A DNA stretch of 64,000 nucleotides, taken from the NCBI GenBank assembly GCA_949592205.1, contig CATIUR010000006.1:67514001-67578000 (forward strand). Direction: 5' to 3'. Below, piece by piece: positions 58,747-64,000 of this stretch. Position 1 is the stretch's first letter; every line of letters starts with the position of its first letter. The notes under the pieces were generated by a model. It ran no database searches and was not told where the DNA came from. It worked only from the letters and a program-made list of their open reading frames with translations. The translations under genes were made by a program, and so were the position numbers. Source of the stretch: Helichrysum umbraculigerum. Taxonomy: Eukaryota; Streptophyta; Magnoliopsida; Asterales; Asteraceae.

Positions 58747-61700
58747 ATGCCGCCAAAGACACGACCATACACCGATGCCCAGATTACCTCCCTTATAACC
58801 CAGGCTGTTACTGAAGCCTTGGCTCGGAATACTCCACCAAATTCCTCGAGAAACAGCGATGCCGCTGAAACCACTGCTGCTAAACCTTGTTCTTACAAGG
58901 ACTTCCAGAACTGCAAACCTCTAAACTTTGCAGGTACCGAGGGAGCAATCGGTCTAATACGCTGGATCGAGAAAGTTGAATCGGTATTCCTTATCTGCAA
59001 CTGTGCGGAGGGGGACAAAGTTAAGTTCTCTGTTAGTACTTTTACCGACACCGCACTCACGTGGTGGAACACCTATGCCCAAACTGTGGGCGTTACCGAT
59101 GCTTACAAACTCCCGTGGGAGGAGTTGAAGGAGATGTTAAGGGGTGAGTATTGCCCCAGGGATGAACTGAAACAACTGGAGCTGGAATTCTGGAACCATA
59201 AGATGCAAGGTAATGATATCACCGGTTACACCAACCGTTTCCACCAGCTGGCACTCCTGTGCCCAACCATGGTCGATCCTGAGTACAAGAGGATCGAGAA
59301 ATACGTTGATGGACTGCCCGAAAAACTTCAGGACCTGGTGACTTCATCCAAACCAGGTACTATCCAGAACGCCATCCGTATGGCCCATGAACTCACGGCA
59401 AACGCTGTCCGCCGTAACACAACCTCAGCCCCACCTGCAAACAACAAACGAAAGTGGGAAGGAAACCCCAACTCATCCAACCAAATCACCAACCGAAAGC
59501 CTGAGCCCCTTAGGGCTTATTCATCTGGCACTTCTGAAAGGAAAGGGTACGTTGGAAGCAGGCCCTACTGTCCCAAATGCAATCGTCACCACGACGGTTC
59601 CTGCCCTTGCACAAACTGCAAACGCTTTGGGCATCTGGCCAAGGATTGTCGAAACACCAGTGCCCCGAAGACTTGTTATGGGTCCGGAAGTCCTGGGCAT
59701 TTTCAGAATAATTGCCCTAAGCAGAAAAACAACAACAACAGCAGCAACAAACGGAACAACAACCTTGCTCGTAGCAGAGCATTTGTCATCAAAGCTGGGG
59801 AAGCTAGGGAAGACCCGAATGTTGTAACGGGTACGTTTCTTCTCAACGATCTTACTGCTTCAGTATTATTTGATACCGGTGCTGATAAAAGTTTCATATC
59901 TGATGAGTTTTGCCCACTACTTAATATCACCCCTTCGGCCTTAGATGTTAAGTACACTGTAGAGCTCGCAAATGGTAAACTCATAGAAACCAGTAGTGTG
60001 ATACCTAATTGCACTTTAAACCTCGCAAACGAAACCTTCTCAATCGATCTAATGCCTGTTGAACTAGGAAGTTTTGATGTCATTGTGGGTATGGACTGGT
60101 TGTCCAAGCACCGGGCCGAGATTGTTTGCCATGATAAAATCGTCCGAATCCCTCTCGCCGCCGGTAGTACCTTGATCATACAGGGGGAGACTGGTGGGTC
60201 GAGACTAAACTTAATCTCCTGTTTAAAAACCCGAAAATTTCTGAGAAAGGGTTACCCAGCAATACTCGCGCACATCACGGAGAAAAAGTCGAAGGAGAAG
60301 CGACTTGAAGATGTGCCAATCGTTAGAGACTTTCCCGAAGTCTTTCCAGAAGAACTACCTGGTTTACCTCCACCTAGACAGGTTGAGTTCTCGATTGATC
60401 TTGTGCCGGGTGCCGCACCGGTGGCCCGAGCACCGTACCGCCTAGCCCCATCTGAACTTCAGGAGTTGTCCACTCAGTTACAGGAACTCCTGGATAGGGG
60501 GTTCATTAGACCGAGTTCTTCACCTTGGGGAGCTCCGGTCTTATTTGTCAAAAAGAAATACGGTTCATTTCGAATGTGTATTGACTACCGGGAGTTGAAC
60601 AAACTAACCGTCAAGAACCGATACCCACTCCCTCGAATCGATGATCTGTTCGATCAACTTCAAGGATCAAGCTGTTATTCAAAGATTGATCTTCGATCAG
60701 GTTATCATCAGTTGCGTGTTCGCGATGCTGACATCCCAAAAACCGCATTCAGAACCCGTTACGGGCACTACGAATTCCAAGTAATGCCCTTTGGCCTAAC
60801 CAACGCACCGGCTGTATTCATGGACCTTATGAATCGGGTGTGCAAACCGTACCTTGACAAGTTTGTTATTGTTTTTATCGATGACATCCTTATCTATTCA
60901 CGAAGCGAACAGGAACACGCACAACACCTCAGAACCATCCTAGAACTACTTAGACACGAGGAGCTTTACGCCAAATTCTCTAAGTGTGAGTTCTGGATAA
61001 ACACCGTTCAATTCCTTGGACACGTTATCGACAGTCGGGGAATTCATGTAGACCCTTCAAAAATCGAGGCAATCAAGAATTGGCAAGCTCCAACCACTCC
61101 CACCGAGGTACGCCAATTCTTGGGATTGGCCGGTTACTACCGCCGTTTCATCGAAAACTTCTCAAAAACTGCCAAACCCCTCACCGTGCTGACTCAGAAG
61201 GAAAAGAAATTTGATTGGACCGATAAACAAGAGTCGGCATTTCAACTGTTGAAATCCAAACTTTGCAGTGCACCCATTCTATCTCTACCCGAAGGCACCG
61301 ATGACTTCGTCGTATACTGCGATGCTTCTCACCAAGGTCTCGGTTGCGTGCTGATGCAACGAGACAAGGTCATTGCTTACGCCTCCCGACAACTTAAAGT
61401 TCACGAAAAAAACTACACAACTCACGACCTCGAGCTAGGGGCCGTGGTATTCGCCTTAAAAATCTGGAGACATTATCTTTATGGTACCCGCAGCACTGTA
61501 TTCACCGACCACAAAAGTCTCCAACACATTTTCAACCAGAAAGATCTTAACATGAGGCAACGTAGATGGGTTGAATTACTCACCGATTACGACTGTGAGA
61601 TCAAATATCATCCGGGCAAAGCAAACGTGGTTGCTGATGCTCTCAGTCGTAAGGAACGAACAAAACCACTCCGAGTCCGGGCACTCAGTATTACCATTCA

Positions 61701-63162
61701 TAACGACCTCTCCACCCAAATACACCTTGCCCAACTCGAAGCCCTGAAACCCGATAACTTCAAGAACGAGGCCTTGCGAGGCATGGACAGACAATTCGAG
61801 ATCAGACCCAACGGAGTTAAGTATTTCTCTAACCGAATCTGGTTACCTAATTTCGGGAACCTTCGGGACTTGGTGATGGATGAAGCTCACAAGTCCAAAT
61901 ATTCTATCCACCCGGGATCCGACAAAATGTATCACGGCATCAAGGAGTTTTACTGGTGGCCGAATATGAAAGCTGACATTGCTTTGTACGTCAGCAAATG
62001 CTTAACTTGTTCCAAGGTCAAGGCCGAGCACCAAAGACCTTCAGGATTGCTCCAACAACCTGAAATTCCTCAATGGAAATGGGAGCAAATTAACATGGAT
62101 TTCATAACCTAACTACCTAAATCGGCGAGCGGTTGCGATACCATTTGGGTGATCGTCGATCGTCTCACCAAATCGGCTCATTTCTTGGCAATCAGAGAAA
62201 CCGACAAAATGGAACGCCTTACACAAATTTACATCAAAGAAATCGTTTGCCAACATGGTGTCCCTCTCTCGATTATCTCTGACAGGGATGCCCGTTTCAC
62301 ATCTCGCTTCTGGCAATCACTCCAAAAATCACTGGGTACCCGTCTCGATATGAGTACCGCGTACCATCCTCAGACCGATGGCCAGAGCGAACGAACTATT
62401 CAGACACTGGAAGACATGCTACGAGCCTGCGTAGTGGATTCCGGCACAAATTGGGAAAGACACCTACCGTTGTGCGAGTTCTCGTACAACAACAGCTATC
62501 ACACCAGCATTAAAGCTGCACCTTTTGAGGCACTGTACGGTCGTAAGTGCCGATCACCGATCTGTTGGACTGAAGTGGGAGAGAGTCAACTCACTGGTCC
62601 TGAACTCATACATGAAACCACAGAGAAAATCGTTGAAATCCAAAACCGACTCAAAGCCGCGCGTGATCGTCAGAAGAGCTATGCTGACGTGAGACGCAAA
62701 CCACTCGAGTTCCAAGTTGGGGATCGAGTACTCTTAAAAGTATCGCCTTGGAAAGGCGTAATCCGATTCGGCAAACGCGGAAAATTAAACCCCAGGTACA
62801 TTGGACCTTTTGAGATCCTCGAGAAGATAGGTCCAGTGGCATACCGATTGCAGCTGCCCTCTGAACTCAGCAGCGTGCACCCTACCTTTCACATTTCTAA
62901 CTTAAAGAAATGTTTGTCTGACGAGACACTTATTATCCCCCTTGACGAGATTCGCATAGATGACAAACTACATTTCGTTGAGGAACCTGTCGAAATTATG
63001 GACCGTGAGGTCAAACAACTGAAACAAAGTCGTATTCCAATCGTCAAAGTCAGGTGGAATTCGCGGCGCGGTCCAGAATTCACTTGGGAACGGGAAGACC
63101 AAATACGACTCAAGTATCCCCACTTATTCACCGATTCTGCCCCTAACGCGACTTCGACTTAA
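58747..63162 (+). pseudogene. Element E gag-pol, one nonsense codon
   Basis: 1471 codons plus stop in one frame, interrupted only by TAA at 62110-62112 in the integrase MDFIT segment, where C reads Lys. Motifs: gag ALTWWNTYA; zinc knuckle [14 protein letters not shown] intact, second [14 protein letters not shown] with its second Cys changed to Ser; protease LFDTGAD (about residue 375); [11 protein letters not shown] (about 711); RNase H YCDASHQG (about 857); integrase HPGSDKMYH to CLTC, SDRDARF, and chromodomain-like [17 protein letters not shown]. Without the stop it would be complete. As it stands, the product ends within integrase. Confidence 0.95.
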
Positions 63163-63183
63163 ATTTCGGGACGAAATTCTTTT

Positions 63184-63196
63184 AACAGGGGGAGAA
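63184..63196 (+). other. Element E polypurine tract
   Basis: AACAGGGGGAGAA directly before the 3' LTR, preceded by CGGGACGAAATTC, the Del/Tekay signature also seen in C. Confidence 0.87.
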
Positions 63197-64000
63197 TGTA
63201 ACAACCGGCAAATTAGGACTAGAATTAGTGCCTAATTCTTCGTTAATACATGTAATTAGTTCTGTGTTAGGCTAATTTATGTATCGAATTATATATATTG
63301 TTAAATATATATGAAAATGCGATTTGGTTAAATCGTACGCAACTTAAATAGAATGAAATTCTATTCGGTTAATACGGACGTTGGTGAACAAATGTTTAAA
63401 AACTAAAATAACGCAATTATGACCGAAATGCTATTTTATAATAGTTAGTAACTGCCTTGTACTACCCGATTTAAAACTTACGTGATTTAAAGACGAAAGT
63501 AATTAAATTTAATTTAAACTGTTAAAGATTTAAGGAAATAATTTAAATAAATTATTTAACTAGATTTGCAATTTTATAAAAATAATTAAACGCGTAAAAT
63601 GGATATTTAACGTTTAAACGACGGAGCAAACGAACACCGCACGGGGAGCGGAGACAGGAAAATGGGAGGATAACCTCCCATTCCCCCACCTTTCCCTTCC
63701 CATTTCACCTCCACTTCTTCTCTCTCTTCTTCCCTTTTTCTCTCTAATTACCAACATCACCACATTTCATCATCCACCTTAAATCATAAAATAACACCTC
63801 GAAACATCGCCGGATCATACCACTCCTTTGGGATAAAAGAACCACGGCATCACGATCTACCTTCCTATCTTTTCGGATTTTCAATCCGACACCTTGTAAG
63901 TTTCCGATAAATCCCGACATCTCTCGTTTTCGATCATTTTTACTAGTTTATGGTTTAAATAGGCTTAATATGTTCATATAAGGGTTGGGTAAAAGATTTG
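63197..64000 (+). repeat. Element E 3' LTR (first 804 bp)
   Basis: Matches 55319-56122 with two differences by eye. The remaining 1.5 kb and the right target copy lie outside the window. Confidence 0.95.

Larger units (their letters stand above)
55319..64000 (+). mobile_element. Element E: Tekay/Del-like Ty3/gypsy, runs off window
   Basis: 5' LTR 55319-57632, PBS, upstream ORF, gag-pol, polypurine tract, and the first 804 bp of the 3' LTR. The visible LTR parts differ at two positions by eye (about 55610 and 55835). Gag-pol is strongly similar to element C, but the LTR and upstream ORF are different, so it is a separate family of the same lineage. Confidence 0.96.

Noticed and set aside
1..64000. 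CRISPR arrays, tRNA, rRNA or bacterial features
   Set aside because: None seen. Spaced repeats in the LTRs are motif arrays in plant retrotransposons, and the B boxes lack a tRNA body.

Overview
This window is nuclear DNA of a flowering plant, most likely a eudicot of the daisy family (Asteraceae). Evidence: a seven-exon peroxisomal acyl-CoA oxidase gene with GT-AG introns, a Stowaway-type MITE, and LTR retrotransposons that fill about 85 percent of the window. The family-level guess rests on the accessory gene of the copia element, whose N-terminal domain resembles proteins I remember from Asteraceae repeat annotation; it is not proven by the sequence.

Layout. 1-5.1 kb: one host gene on the minus strand, acyl-CoA oxidase 2 (ACX2), complete and intact at 692 codons. 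5.1-9.9 kb: AT-rich intergenic DNA with a 37-base T run and a 255-bp MITE in the ACX2 upstream region, plus two ~0.6-kb direct repeats carrying a SINE-like B box. 9.9 kb to the right edge: nested LTR elements. Element B (Tat-lineage Ty3/gypsy, minus strand) occupies 9878-13474 and 37684-42730. Element A (same family, plus strand, 13475-37683, TSD ATATA) is inserted in B. Element C (Tekay/Del-like gypsy, plus strand, 19682-32640, TSD ACAAT) is inserted in the integrase of A. Element D (Ty1/copia, minus strand, from 42731) interrupts the gag of B, so the 5' end of B lies beyond the window. Element E (Tekay/Del-like gypsy, plus strand, from 55319) interrupts the gag of D and runs off the right edge. 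LTR divergence counted by eye follows the nesting: about 18 differences in 1097 bp for A, 3 substitutions plus a 2-bp length change in 3.37 kb for C, and 2 in the 804 visible bp for E.

Beyond ordinary gag-pol genes, each family carries extra machinery. A and B carry a spliced gene antisense to pol, between pol and the 3' LTR: a four-exon long form in A and a three-exon short form in B. They also share a set of strong hairpins in the convergent 3' region and an in-frame amber codon between protease and RT in the exact context UAG-CAA-UUA, the TMV-type readthrough signal. D carries a six-exon gene downstream of pol whose splice phases all agree and which is open for 1022 codons, although the gag-pol of D is broken in at least five places. 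C and E each carry a short coiled-coil ORF between the primer-binding site and gag, with a splice-acceptor-like site just before the gag ATG. Each family also has its own clustered short motif: GGATCC in A/B, ACTCGC in D, GAATCCGGCGGATTC in C, ACGTCGC in E. All counts and splice sites were read by eye.
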